A DNA stretch of 64,000 bases, from contig CAOHYA010000001.1 in the NCBI GenBank assembly GCA_948288625.1, forward strand, positions 372,001 through 436,000, in the 5' to 3' direction. Shown piece by piece: positions 23,803-32,595 of this stretch. Each line of letters starts with the position of its first letter. The first letter of the stretch is position 1. The position numbers and the translations under genes are program-made. This DNA comes from an uncultured Candidatus Saccharibacteria bacterium. GTDB taxonomy: Bacteria; Patescibacteriota; Saccharimonadia; Saccharimonadales; Saccharimonadaceae. The notes under the pieces are model-generated. The model searched no databases. It was not told where the DNA came from and was given only the letters and a program-made list of their open reading frames with translations.

Positions 23803-24669
23803 TTACAACACGAACAAGGGTATAAGTATCACCATGGTAATGACAAAACCGGATATATAGTTCAACCATAAAAACCGCTTCCACGCACGATTCGTTTTTC
23901 CGGAAGTTGCTTCGGTCACCTTTAGGTAGGGAGCTATGTTGAGACAATACAGTAACCCGACGATTGTGACGATGGCATATTCCGAGCCTTGGAAAAACAC
24001 GCTGAACGCGGCTATAAAATAAAGAACGAATGCCAACCATACCGTTGGTCGGGCGCCAATGTAGGTTGCTACTGACGCGATACCTGCTTGCTTGTCCGGA
24101 ATGATATCTTGTATTGCCCCTAACGCATGCGAGGCAGCTCCCCAAATGAAGAATGCCATCACGAAGCCCCATGCTTCGGAGGGAAATCCGTGAAGAGATA
24201 AGGCGAACAATAACGGCCCGACGAAATGTAAGCTGCTGGTCAGGGAGTCGATGATTGGTTTTTCTTTGAAACGAAGACCTTTGAGTGAATATGCGATAAC
24301 CGAGAATACGACGATCGCCAGCGTTAAGCGAGCAGCCCAGTCACCAATCAACAATAAGTACGTTAGAAATGGAGCATTGGTCAAAATGGCCGCTTTAATA
24401 ATCTTAGGGTGAAATGCGCGGCTCTCCCTCATGCCCTCTACCCCACCCTTACGAGGGTTTTGGATATCCGATTCGTAATCGAATACATCATTGACGCCAT
24501 ACATCAGTAAGTTATATGGCCCGAGGAAATATAACGTCCCTAAAACTAAAGTAAGGTCGACCGACCCGCCGGTAAGCAAATAGCCAACTGCAAATGGATA
24601 TGCCGTGTTGGGCCATGAAATGGGGCGTGATATCCAAAAAATTTTTTTCATCGTCGTAAAGATACTCAT
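23803..24669 (-). CDS. crtEb: UbiA-type prenyltransferase, probable lycopene elongase
   Basis: 288 residues, about eight membrane helices. It carries both Asp-rich UbiA motifs: NDVFDYESD (60-68) and QDIIPDKQAG (about 187-196). The extended NDxFDYESDxxNPRKGG form is the one seen in lycopene elongases (CrtEb/LbtB) that add C5 units to lycopene to make C50 carotenoids. It is the last gene of the crt cassette, starting 1 nt after crtYd ends. The alternative, a homogentisate- or chlorophyll-type transferase, is unlikely in this context. Confidence 0.85.
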   Translation of the reverse strand: MSIFTTMKKIFWISRPISWPNTAYPFAVGYLLTGGSVDLTLVLGTLYFLGPYNLLMYGVNDVFDYESDIQNPRKGGVEGMRESRAFHPKIIKAAILTNAPFLTYLLLIGDWAARLTLAIVVFSVIAYSLKGLRFKEKPIIDSLTSSLHFVGPLLFALSLHGFPSEAWGFVMAFFIWGAASHALGAIQDIIPDKQAGIASVATYIGARPTVWLAFVLYFIAAFSVFFQGSEYAIVTIVGLLYCLNIAPYLKVTEATSGKTNRAWKRFLWLNYISGFVITMVILIPLFVL

Positions 24670-24670
24670 A

Positions 24671-24970
24671 CTATTCGGTTACTTTCCGTTTATCAAATAA
24701 GTTCCAGAATGCCGGTACGATCACTGCGGCTAAAATGGCATAGAAAAAGTCTTCTATCGGTGCCAGCCCGACGTACAAACCAAGGATTTTGTGCGGGTCA
24801 TAGCCGACGATGCCTGCCCATATGATGATGCTATCGAAAACCGCCGTGAGGAGTAATAAAATTCCTAAAGTAATCAACCACTGCTTAGTTGGTTTTTTTA
24901 TATAGTTAAAGAACAATACCACGATGCACACCAGGAAGATAACGTTCATTAAGAGGTACGTGAACGCCAT
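24671..24970 (-). CDS. crtYd: Lycopene cyclase subunit (CrtYd-like)
   Basis: 99 residues, three membrane helices. The APIEDFFYAI motif near residue 70 is the cyclase signature of the heterodimeric CrtYc/CrtYd (CarR/LitBC-type) family. It overlaps crtYc by 22 nt, so the two subunits are translationally coupled. In organisms making C50 carotenoids such pairs cyclise the elongated product; in others they make beta- or epsilon-ionone rings. Ring type cannot be read from sequence. Confidence 0.87.
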   Translation of the reverse strand: MAFTYLLMNVIFLVCIVVLFFNYIKKPTKQWLITLGILLLLTAVFDSIIIWAGIVGYDPHKILGLYVGLAPIEDFFYAILAAVIVPAFWNLFDKRKVTE

Positions 24971-25269
24971 GTGAGGACTCCGTGATATATGATTAACGCG
25001 CTGTACGTAAGCAGGAACAAGAAAATTATTTCTTCGATTGGAAATTCTGGTGCCAGCCGTAGCGGTAAGGTGAATCCGCTGCCGCCGTGGAAAAAGATGC
25101 CTAAGCTAATACCGATCAAATCCCATAAAACGAAAACGATTATGGCGAGAATAAGCGTTTTTGCCGTTCGTGAAGCGTCGCGCCAGAAAGCGAGTTTCCA
25201 GCGGTGATCGATAGTTACTAAACCGCCGATAGAAATAAGTAAGCATACTAAGTACAACCACTGCATCAC
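24949..25269 (-). CDS. crtYc: Lycopene cyclase subunit (CrtYc-like)
   Basis: 106 residues, three membrane helices, with the paired motif EFPIEEIIFLFLLTY at residues about 75-89. This half complements the 24671 gene to give a heterodimeric lycopene cyclase. Its ATG overlaps the crtI stop in an ATGA junction. Size and order match the actinobacterial small cyclase pairs. Confidence 0.87.
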   Translation of the reverse strand: MMQWLYLVCLLISIGGLVTIDHRWKLAFWRDASRTAKTLILAIIVFVLWDLIGISLGIFFHGGSGFTLPLRLAPEFPIEEIIFLFLLTYSALIIYHGVLTWRSRTS

Positions 25270-26795
25270 AAAGCTTCCTTCGAAGAAGTAAGCAATTCGA
25301 TAGACGATACGCGTCCACCTTTTTTGATACCTGCCAAGCGTTTATAAATTAATTCAGCGCTGATCAAGCACATCGGCACGCCGATGCCTGGTACCGTTCC
25401 GCTCCCGACGTAATATAAATTGGCTACTTTTTTGCTTTTGTTCGGGGTGCGGAAAAAAGCACTTTGCGACAAGCGGTGCGAAGGTCCCAGCATCGACGAT
25501 TGCCATGAATTAAATTTCGTTGCGAAATCGTTCGGGCCGAAAACGGTTTTACTGACAATTCTGCTCGCCAGGTCGACACCGGTCATCTGTTTGATTTGCT
25601 CCAAGTAATGTGACGTCAGTTGTTCGGTTTGCTTTTTATCGATGCTGATACCGGCCGGCAATGGGACGAGAACAAAAATATTTTCGTGATCAATCGGAGC
25701 CGTGCCCGTGTCGGTAGCGCTGGTTCTGGAAATATATAACGAGGCTTTTTCCGGGGCTGTTTTCGATGAATAGATAGCTTCGAAATTAGTTTTCCAATCT
25801 TCGACGAAAAGTAATGTGTGGTGTTCGAATTCCGGCAGCGCCCCTTTGATGCCTAAATACAATAAAAGCGCGCTTGGGCTGGCTTCTCGTTTTTTCCAGT
25901 ACGATTCCGGGTAGGTTCGTTCTTCTGCACGCAATAATTTCGTTTCCGTGAAATGAAGATCGGCGTTAGAAATGACGGTATCTGCTTCGGCTTTCAGGCC
26001 TGATTCAAGTTCGATCCCGCTTGCTGTTCCGTGCGAAACGACAATTCGTTTTACCGCTTGGTCATAATGGTACTGAACACCGAGCAGTTTACCCAGTGTG
26101 ACCAGTTTTTCGACGATGGCATACATGGTACCTCGCGGATAATACACACCTTCTTTGAAATCTAACGCACTCATCAAACTATAGAGCGCCGGGGCATTGA
26201 ATGGAGAGGTGCCTAAAAAGACCATGGGGTATTCTAAGATTTGCTTCAAATGCGGGTGTGAAACGAAACCGTTCACATACCTATCGATAGAAGTCGTCGA
26301 TAGTTTCAGCATGCGGTGCGCCCGAGTGGTGATATCGCGATGTAGCAAATCAGCTGGATTGGCGAAGTTGCTGTATAGAAAGTGTTTGAGTGAAAGTTGA
26401 TAGGTTTCGTCACTTTTTTCGACGTACGTTTTCAACGACTCACCCGCCCCTGCTTCGATTGATTCGAACGTAGCTGCGTCTTTTTCCAAGTCACCCGTTA
26501 TCGTAATGGTGTCGCCTGCTTCGAAAAATACTTTGTACGCAGGCGTCAACTGTACTAGATCAAGTTGTTTTTGGGTGCTGGTACCGAGCAATTCAAAATA
26601 ATGGTCGAATACGTCAGGCATCAAGTACCAAGACGGTCCGGTATCAAAAGTAAAGCCGTCTTTTCTGAACTGTCCCGCACGGCCGCCGGGGCCATCTTCT
26701 TTTTCGTACACATGTACTTCGTAGCCCGCTTTGGCCAATAAGTTGGCTGTCGCCAGACCGCCGATTCCGGCGCCGATAATGATTGCTTTCGGCAT
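25266..26795 (-). CDS. crtI: Phytoene desaturase
   Basis: 509 residues, CrtI family: FAD-dependent desaturation of phytoene to lycopene. The N-terminal dinucleotide fold IIIGAGIGGLATANLL (5-20) continues into YEKEDGPGGRAGQF. The C-terminal CrtI signature reads YYVGSGTVPGIGVPMCLISAEL. Full length. The start codon overlaps the crtB stop by one base (TAATG). A membrane-associated enzyme expected to work next to CrtB. Confidence 0.96.
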   Translation of the reverse strand: MPKAIIIGAGIGGLATANLLAKAGYEVHVYEKEDGPGGRAGQFRKDGFTFDTGPSWYLMPDVFDHYFELLGTSTQKQLDLVQLTPAYKVFFEAGDTITITGDLEKDAATFESIEAGAGESLKTYVEKSDETYQLSLKHFLYSNFANPADLLHRDITTRAHRMLKLSTTSIDRYVNGFVSHPHLKQILEYPMVFLGTSPFNAPALYSLMSALDFKEGVYYPRGTMYAIVEKLVTLGKLLGVQYHYDQAVKRIVVSHGTASGIELESGLKAEADTVISNADLHFTETKLLRAEERTYPESYWKKREASPSALLLYLGIKGALPEFEHHTLLFVEDWKTNFEAIYSSKTAPEKASLYISRTSATDTGTAPIDHENIFVLVPLPAGISIDKKQTEQLTSHYLEQIKQMTGVDLASRIVSKTVFGPNDFATKFNSWQSSMLGPSHRLSQSAFFRTPNKSKKVANLYYVGSGTVPGIGVPMCLISAELIYKRLAGIKKGGRVSSIELLTSSKEAL

Positions 26796-27619
26796 TATAC
26801 CCGCCCCTTGTTCAAACGAACTTTCGCGAGGAGGGCTATTTTTCTAAAAGTAGCGACGCGTATGCGGCTCGATTTGATATCTTCGACTGAAGCGCGATCT
26901 AATTTTTTCAAGAGTTCCGAATAATACGCATAGCTCAAAGCTACCGCCGCCCGTGCGTTTTTTGGTAAGTCGTTTACTGACGTTTTAGCTTTCTGAAAAT
27001 CTTTTCGAATATCTTTGATGATGATATTTTTCTGACGATCATTGAATGTATCGAAATGTATGCCCGGGAAATACACACGCCCGCGCTCTTCGTAATCGGC
27101 CTTCACGTCACGCAAAAAATTAACTTTTTGATAGGCCGAGCCGAGTGACCGAGCGCCATTTTCTAATTGCTTGTATTGAACTGGATCGTCGCAAAACACT
27201 TTCAAGCACATGAGCCCGATTACTTCGGCTGAACCATAAATATATACTGCGTAAAGGTGCCGGCCATAGGTTTTAGGTTTGATATCCATTCGCATACTTT
27301 TGAAAAAGGGGCGAATTAAGTCGCGACCAATACCGTAGCGTTTGGCGGTCACCACGAAAGCATGCACTAACGGGTTCGGGCTAAAGCCGGTTTTGAGGGC
27401 GTGGAGCGTATGTGCTTCAAGTTCTTTGATGACACGTGCGGTATTTTTGCCTTGATACGTATCGACTACTTCGTCGGCAACGCGCACCAAACCGTAAATC
27501 GCATATATATGTTTGCGAATGGCTTTGCTGAATAAGCGGCTGCTTTTGCCAAACGAAGTGGAATACCGAAGCGTAATCGTTCGGGCTGTATCGTAACAGA
27601 CATCGGTATATTGATCCAT
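26795..27619 (-). CDS. crtB: Phytoene synthase
   Basis: 274 residues, trans-isoprenyl diphosphate synthase fold. It condenses two GGPP to phytoene. Both Asp-rich sites are intact: ADEVVDT (Asp49, Asp53) and LRDVKADYEERGRVYFP (about 175-191). YSTSFG near residue 20 is also typical. It starts on the base after the crtE stop, so translation is coupled. Basic C-terminus. Confidence 0.95.
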   Translation of the reverse strand: MDQYTDVCYDTARTITLRYSTSFGKSSRLFSKAIRKHIYAIYGLVRVADEVVDTYQGKNTARVIKELEAHTLHALKTGFSPNPLVHAFVVTAKRYGIGRDLIRPFFKSMRMDIKPKTYGRHLYAVYIYGSAEVIGLMCLKVFCDDPVQYKQLENGARSLGSAYQKVNFLRDVKADYEERGRVYFPGIHFDTFNDRQKNIIIKDIRKDFQKAKTSVNDLPKNARAAVALSYAYYSELLKKLDRASVEDIKSSRIRVATFRKIALLAKVRLNKGRV

Positions 27620-28699
27620 TTATGCTCCCCTGTTCAAGCATTGTTCGACTAATGCCTCGTACATTTTTTTCGATTCATCGGGTAGCGAAAGCGCATTGAT
27701 TTTTTCTAATGCCTGAACTCGCTTTTCTTCGATCAATTGCTCGACCGCAGCGTAGGCCCCGGTTTCCACGAGCAAGGTTTTAGCGGCGGCTATGTCTTCG
27801 TCGGTCGCATCGTAGCGATGAAATAATGCACTGAACATAGCTGATTGTTCGAGGGTCGCAAGTTGCTCGAAACGCTCGATCAGGTACGTACGCTTCCCTT
27901 CTTGAATATCGGTGACGGTGCTCTTGCCTGTCTCATTTTCGTTGCCGAACGTACCCAGCAGGTCGTCACGTAGTTGGTAGCCGATCCCGAGAATGACGGA
28001 AAGTTCTTTGAGGATAGTGATGTCTTGCTCGGGCGCTTGGGCTAACACGGCACCGGTCGTGAGCGGACCGGTAAAGGAATAGCTGGCGGTTTTATATATG
28101 GCAATCGTGTCGGCGCTGATGGTGCCTTTTGGAAGGAAAGCAACTTCGACGTCAAGTAGTTCGCCGCCGATGACTTGGAAGATAGCTGTATTCAAAATCG
28201 ATTGGGCTTGGTCAATCAGTTCTACCGGACGGTTGGTTTTACGGAGCAAAAGGTGCGCGTCGGCAATGAGGGCATCACCAGCCAACAATGCTGCGCTGAG
28301 TGACATATGTGAACGTTCGACGGTATCTTTGAAAAAACTACTGTAGTATTCATCGTATTGGCCGCTGATATTATTCACGCCATATCGTACCATGTCACGG
28401 TCGATGATATCGTCATGAATCAGCATCGCGGCGTGAATCAGTTCGTGGGCCGCTGCCGCCGGAAGCACATCATTAAGTGGACCATCCGGATTGTAAGCTT
28501 GATAGGTCGCCAGAAGCATGTAGGGACGGAACCGTTTTCCGCCGGCAAGAATAAGGTTTTCGATTGATTGCCACAACCGAAAATACGACTCACCTATTTG
28601 AGAAGCTTCGGTTGAGCGATACTGGCAAAACGTTTTGATGTACTCGTCGATGAGTTGTTTTGCCGTCGAAGTATCAATGGAAGTTGCGACGGTGTGCAT
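27620..28699 (-). CDS. crtE: Geranylgeranyl diphosphate synthase
   Basis: 359 residues, polyprenyl synthase family. First Asp-rich motif HDDIIDRD (Asp96, Asp97, Asp100), GGKRFRP for IPP binding at 53-59, second motif RDDLLGTFG at about 242-250. Long form like actinobacterial IdsA/CrtE enzymes. TATAGT lies 9 nt before the ATG, so the cassette can start here with a leaderless mRNA even though a pilin gene lies 24 nt upstream. No MEP or mevalonate gene is seen in the window, so IPP/DMAPP supply is an open question. Confidence 0.93.
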   Translation of the reverse strand: MHTVATSIDTSTAKQLIDEYIKTFCQYRSTEASQIGESYFRLWQSIENLILAGGKRFRPYMLLATYQAYNPDGPLNDVLPAAAAHELIHAAMLIHDDIIDRDMVRYGVNNISGQYDEYYSSFFKDTVERSHMSLSAALLAGDALIADAHLLLRKTNRPVELIDQAQSILNTAIFQVIGGELLDVEVAFLPKGTISADTIAIYKTASYSFTGPLTTGAVLAQAPEQDITILKELSVILGIGYQLRDDLLGTFGNENETGKSTVTDIQEGKRTYLIERFEQLATLEQSAMFSALFHRYDATDEDIAAAKTLLVETGAYAAVEQLIEEKRVQALEKINALSLPDESKKMYEALVEQCLNRGA

Positions 28700-28723
28700 A
28701 CTGTCACTACTATACCAGAATGC

Positions 28724-29782
28724 CTAGAGTGGTGGGCCGGTTGACGAAGAATTGTTCGGGGTTCCGTTCCATACCCAATTTGCGGATGAGCCATCGGCAT
28801 ATGCTGGCACGGAAGAACCTTCGCTTACCATGAGCCCCGTCCCGTCCAACGTCATGTTTACGGTGGCCGTTTGCCCATCAAGATCAGAGACGAGACCGAC
28901 GGATTTAGCGTTGGCCGGGCTGGTGGCGGTCAACGTAAGTCGTACCCATTGCCCGGCGGGAAGTTGTACGCGGGTTGCCGCCGGAGCAGATATAAATACG
29001 CCCGCGTCATCATGCCAGAAAATTTGAATTCCTGCGCCGTTGTATGTCGTATTCGAGCGAAGGTAGGATGAAAAGGTATAGGTCGTGTTAGGTTTAACGG
29101 CAAGCCCGTCCGAGTACGTATTGCTTGAAGAGCCTGGAGCGTTACTGAAACCTAAATCACCGGTAGTGGTGCTATTGATGACCGACCATTGCTTGCGAAC
29201 ATAAGAATTAATACCACTCGGGCCATCATTAGCGTTCGTGACGAATGTATGGGTGCCGCTGGCGCTCCCATTTGAATTGTTTGCCCCGAACCAACGGTCA
29301 ACTTTCCATCCCGCCAAACCAGCTCCATAGGTCGCGGCTGTCCCCCGAGGCATTTGTGCGAGGTTCGTTATTGCCGCAACTCCCCCCACGCCATGGCCAG
29401 GGCAACCGCCTTCGGTAATTTTGCCACCCTCGTCAATTCTATAGCTTTTCTTACCGTTGGTAGCGGTGACGCAATACGTTGGCGGTTTGACACTATTATT
29501 CACCGAGTACTGGTAAGTGGTTCCGTTGGTTGATTGCACTCCTTTTCCGTCATCGGCGTCATCTAAAGAACCAGGGTAGGCACTGTTTTTCACTTGATCG
29601 ATAGCGAGTTTGTTGGCTATCCCGGACAAATCAGCCTGTAATGCCGCAGCCTGTGCTCGGTCGCGTATACCGTTATACGAAACTATGGTGATAGCCGCTA
29701 AAATAGCGATTACGACGATGACGATAAGAAGCTCAACAATAGTAAAGCCTTTGGGTGATTGAGGCGTTATTTTTTGATGCAT
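28724..29782 (-). CDS. Type IV pilin-like protein with C-terminal carbohydrate-binding-like domain
   Basis: 352 residues. A prepilin leader ends KG before FTIVELLIVI (cleavage after Gly, Glu5 kept), then the N-terminal helix to about residue 55. Residues about 60-130 are pilin-like with a Cys pair. The C-terminal half (about 165-330) is a beta-rich domain with LKPNTTYTF-like text (VKPNTTYTFSSYLRS) and AGQWVRLTLT, as in CBM4/9-type modules. The adhesive domain could sit on the pilus or pseudopilus and contact a host or glycan. It lies upstream of crtE, same strand. DprA and pili fit natural competence. Confidence 0.85.
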   Translation of the reverse strand: MHQKITPQSPKGFTIVELLIVIVVIAILAAITIVSYNGIRDRAQAAALQADLSGIANKLAIDQVKNSAYPGSLDDADDGKGVQSTNGTTYQYSVNNSVKPPTYCVTATNGKKSYRIDEGGKITEGGCPGHGVGGVAAITNLAQMPRGTAATYGAGLAGWKVDRWFGANNSNGSASGTHTFVTNANDGPSGINSYVRKQWSVINSTTTGDLGFSNAPGSSSNTYSDGLAVKPNTTYTFSSYLRSNTTYNGAGIQIFWHDDAGVFISAPAATRVQLPAGQWVRLTLTATSPANAKSVGLVSDLDGQTATVNMTLDGTGLMVSEGSSVPAYADGSSANWVWNGTPNNSSSTGPPL

Positions 29783-29881
29783 ACCTACGTTCTACTATGA
29801 GGGATAAGCATAAGCGGGTCAAGATATTGCCTTTGCTTTTACACCAACTAAACATTGAATAGCTTCAATAATTGGTTAGTG

Positions 29882-29918
29882 GGGCGTGCGGAGAATCGAA
29901 ATGATCCTCCGCACGCCC
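29882..29918 (-). terminator. G+C-rich hairpin after telA
   Basis: Perfect 12-bp stem GGGCGTGCGGAG/CTCCGCACGCCC, no T-run. It lies 27 nt after the telA stop. Confidence 0.6.
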
Positions 29919-29944
29919 AATCTCTCTTGCGAGAGGCTGACGAA

Positions 29945-31279
29945 CTACACGGTGGCCTTCGGGTGCTGGCTGGCGTACGCCAGTGCCGGCTCCGGAAGTT
30001 CGGCGACGGGTTCGAAGGTGAGCTGCTCGACCTTCTTGGTGGAGGCGTACAGCTCGACGACCCGTTCCTGGAACCTTGTTTCCGAGGCGTTGATGGTCTC
30101 GATTGCCTTGACCGACGCGTCTTCCACTTCGGCATGCGCCCGCTTGCTCAGCTCGAAGACCTGCAGGAGGCCATCGTTCTGCGCGACAATCGATTCGGCC
30201 ATGACGTTGATCGTCTCGGGCGTGACCATCGGGCGCTGTGCGAGCGCCATGTTGCGCGGGATCGACGTGGCCGAAGCCTTGGCGAGCCCCTGCAGAACAT
30301 CGTTGAGCGCCGTATCCATGACGTCGATGGCCTTACCGGCCTCTTCGCCTCGAATCAGCTCGCCCCATTGGACGATGGTCTCGCGCATGGCGGGAACCAT
30401 GATGTCGACCAGCAAGCCCAGCCTTTCGGCCAGGCTCTTGTTGGTGCGGCCCATGTTGCGAAGTCGCGGTGACGACGACCAGCCTACTTGCATACGCTGG
30501 ATGAACGCACTGCGACGGTTGCTGAGGGTGCGGCGAAGTTCCAGGAGGGTGTCAAGTTCTTCGCGCTTGTCGCGCCAAGGACCCGACCCTTCCGTGAGCC
30601 CTTCGAGCTCCTGCTGGGCGGTAGCGATCTCGACGTCGAAGTTGGCGCCGATCTCTTCCATCATGGCGATGACGACGACGATGTTGCGCAGAGCCGCTTC
30701 GTTTTCTTCGTAAAGAACCCGACACGTCTGCACGCTCTCGATCATCTCGTCGCGATACTTCACCAAGGTGCCCGCCGACTTATCCAGGCGCGTGAAAGCG
30801 CTCTGGCTGTCGACGTACATCTCCTGGATGAAGTTGTCGACGGAACCCACCAGCTTCTTGACGAAGCCGATGAAGTTCTCCATCGCGGCCTGGTACTTCG
30901 GGTCGGAAGTGTTGTACTTCCGGCTGAAATCGTTCAGCGTCTTGCTCATCTCCTTGGTGATGCGTTCCACCTCGGGGATTCGCATTTTCCGCTGACGAGC
31001 GGCGACGTTGTTGACGGCTTGGTTGATCCCGTTCATGGCGGGGTTGCCGAAGCTGTCGAGCACCGATTCGTCTTCGAGGATGATCAGCGCGAACCGCTTG
31101 CCTTCAGCACGCACCTGTTCCTGCTGGGCTGGCGTGAGCCAGTCGATGCACGAAAGTGTCTGGAGGTTTGAGAGGTCCGCCTTTTCGAGAGCGGCGTCGA
31201 ACTTCCCTTTCGGGGTACCGTCGTCGGAACCGGTGATGGCTCCGAAGTCGATGGGGCTTTCGTCGGTGATGGTTGTCAT
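29945..31279 (-). CDS. telA: Toxic anion resistance (TelA) family protein
   Basis: 444 residues, long helices, predicted cytosolic. The C-terminal half has the TelA block RTNKSLAERLGLLVDIMVP followed by MRETIVQWGELIRGEEAGKA. TelA-type proteins are linked to tellurite and other envelope stresses and often sit with VWA proteins; the biochemical role is not settled. The start overlaps the TPM gene stop (ATGA), so the two are coupled. G+C-rich. Confidence 0.88.
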   Translation of the reverse strand: MTTITDESPIDFGAITGSDDGTPKGKFDAALEKADLSNLQTLSCIDWLTPAQQEQVRAEGKRFALIILEDESVLDSFGNPAMNGINQAVNNVAARQRKMRIPEVERITKEMSKTLNDFSRKYNTSDPKYQAAMENFIGFVKKLVGSVDNFIQEMYVDSQSAFTRLDKSAGTLVKYRDEMIESVQTCRVLYEENEAALRNIVVVIAMMEEIGANFDVEIATAQQELEGLTEGSGPWRDKREELDTLLELRRTLSNRRSAFIQRMQVGWSSSPRLRNMGRTNKSLAERLGLLVDIMVPAMRETIVQWGELIRGEEAGKAIDVMDTALNDVLQGLAKASATSIPRNMALAQRPMVTPETINVMAESIVAQNDGLLQVFELSKRAHAEVEDASVKAIETINASETRFQERVVELYASTKKVEQLTFEPVAELPEPALAYASQHPKATV

Positions 31280-32373
31280 CGTTTGTCCTTTTTCTTGACG
31301 GGAAGTGGGTCGGATTGGATGAGGCTGGACTCGTCGAACTGGGCGTTCGCGTTCATGATGCGCGTGTTGATCTTGTAATCGGTCAACGCACCCTTTTGAA
31401 TTTCACGAATGTTCTTAAGTACTCCTGATTGGTATTCACGTGCCGACGTCTTACCGTTTTCGAGCCACTCGCGCGCTTCGCGCTCGGTCGGCTCGTAGTA
31501 CAACGGGTTGGTTTCGATGTCGGCGAACTGGGTGAGCACTTTCAACATGGTTCCCAAGACCCCCTCGTACTGAGCGGTGACTTGGTGAATCTGCGTTTTG
31601 GGTGCCCGGACGAACAGTTCGAGAACGTGCTTGCTGGTTCCGGTGACGATCTTGGCGACGTCGGAGTCGTTCAACTCCTCGGCCTTCGCTTCGACATCTG
31701 CCAAAAGCTGACGAATGACCTCGGGGGTCGATGCGTAGCGCTTTTTGGATGCCTGTTCGAGAGATCTGCTGGTGGAACTGTTTACCTCTCGAGAAGAGCG
31801 AATCTTCCGTCGAGACAACAGTCGAATGGTCTGCCAGGTGACGGCGCCTGCCGCTACTAAGAAGATCACTCCGCCAAAGATGATTCCGCCACCGATTCCA
31901 TCGCTGGTGCCAGCCGGTTGATCTTGGGTAAGACCGGCCGACTGTGCTTCGGTGACGAAGCCGTTGAGTCCGTCGGAAAGAGAACCTTCGCTCTCGACCG
32001 AGTTGGCAATTTCGGATGCGGTTCCCGAAGGAAGCGCGCTCGAACCTGCCTCGAAATCTCCACCGACGGAAACCAGTACGGTTTCGTAACCGGTTCGGTT
32101 GGCGACGTCGGCGATGAACGCCGGGATGTCGGCAATCTCAGTACCGGCACCGCTGGGCAGCACCACGATGGCGATGTCCATGGAGCCGATATTTGAGACG
32201 AGTTCGGACTGTTGTTCGGCGCTCAGGTCGGTGACCTGCGGCGAAACATACAAGCTACTGGTCTGCAGTGCCTGAGTCGCCTCGTCGAGGTAGCCGTCCG
32301 CGTAGGCTGCGGCCGGCGTGGAAACGACAAGCGCTCCAGCGACTGCACCTGCGGTCAGCAGTGTACGAAACAT
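31276..32373 (-). CDS. TPM-domain-like membrane protein
   Basis: 365 residues. A signal peptide ends near AYADG (about 27), followed by an outer TPM-like domain (about 30-135, SMDIAIVVLPSG region), a glycine-rich linker and one membrane helix (about 158-180), then a cytosolic helical domain. I start at 32373 because AAAGGAGAAAC precedes that ATG; the longer reading adds a charged segment that would spoil the signal peptide. Coupled to telA. TPM domains occur in envelope stress and photosystem repair proteins. Role here inferred: signalling from outside to TelA. Confidence 0.75.
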   Translation of the reverse strand: MFRTLLTAGAVAGALVVSTPAAAYADGYLDEATQALQTSSLYVSPQVTDLSAEQQSELVSNIGSMDIAIVVLPSGAGTEIADIPAFIADVANRTGYETVLVSVGGDFEAGSSALPSGTASEIANSVESEGSLSDGLNGFVTEAQSAGLTQDQPAGTSDGIGGGIIFGGVIFLVAAGAVTWQTIRLLSRRKIRSSREVNSSTSRSLEQASKKRYASTPEVIRQLLADVEAKAEELNDSDVAKIVTGTSKHVLELFVRAPKTQIHQVTAQYEGVLGTMLKVLTQFADIETNPLYYEPTEREAREWLENGKTSAREYQSGVLKNIREIQKGALTDYKINTRIMNANAQFDESSLIQSDPLPVKKKDKR

Positions 32374-32552
32374 GTTTCTCCTTTCGAAGCGGTCAGACTT
32401 ACAACCGTGTAATATGGTCAAATTGTTAATCCGTGAAAATATAAAACCTAACGGTTCGATATAACACGTGCGAGGGAAATCCCCTCATACCTTAAAACAA
32501 GTGTATTTTGAGATATGAACTGATTTCGATACTTTTAAAGTGATTATTGGTA

Positions 32553-32583
32553 GGGTGTACATGGCTGGCTGCCATGCACACCC
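32553..32583 (-). terminator. Hairpin after the SBP-VWA gene
   Basis: GGGTGT-A-CATGGC pairs with GCCATG-C-ACACCC (12 bp with one internal mismatch). No T-run. It lies 13 nt after the stop. Confidence 0.55.
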
Positions 32584-32595
32584 CACCGGGTACTG

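Noticed and set aside
23803..28699. Retinal production and rhodopsin
   Set aside because: No blh-type dioxygenase or rhodopsin gene in the window; only a possibility elsewhere.
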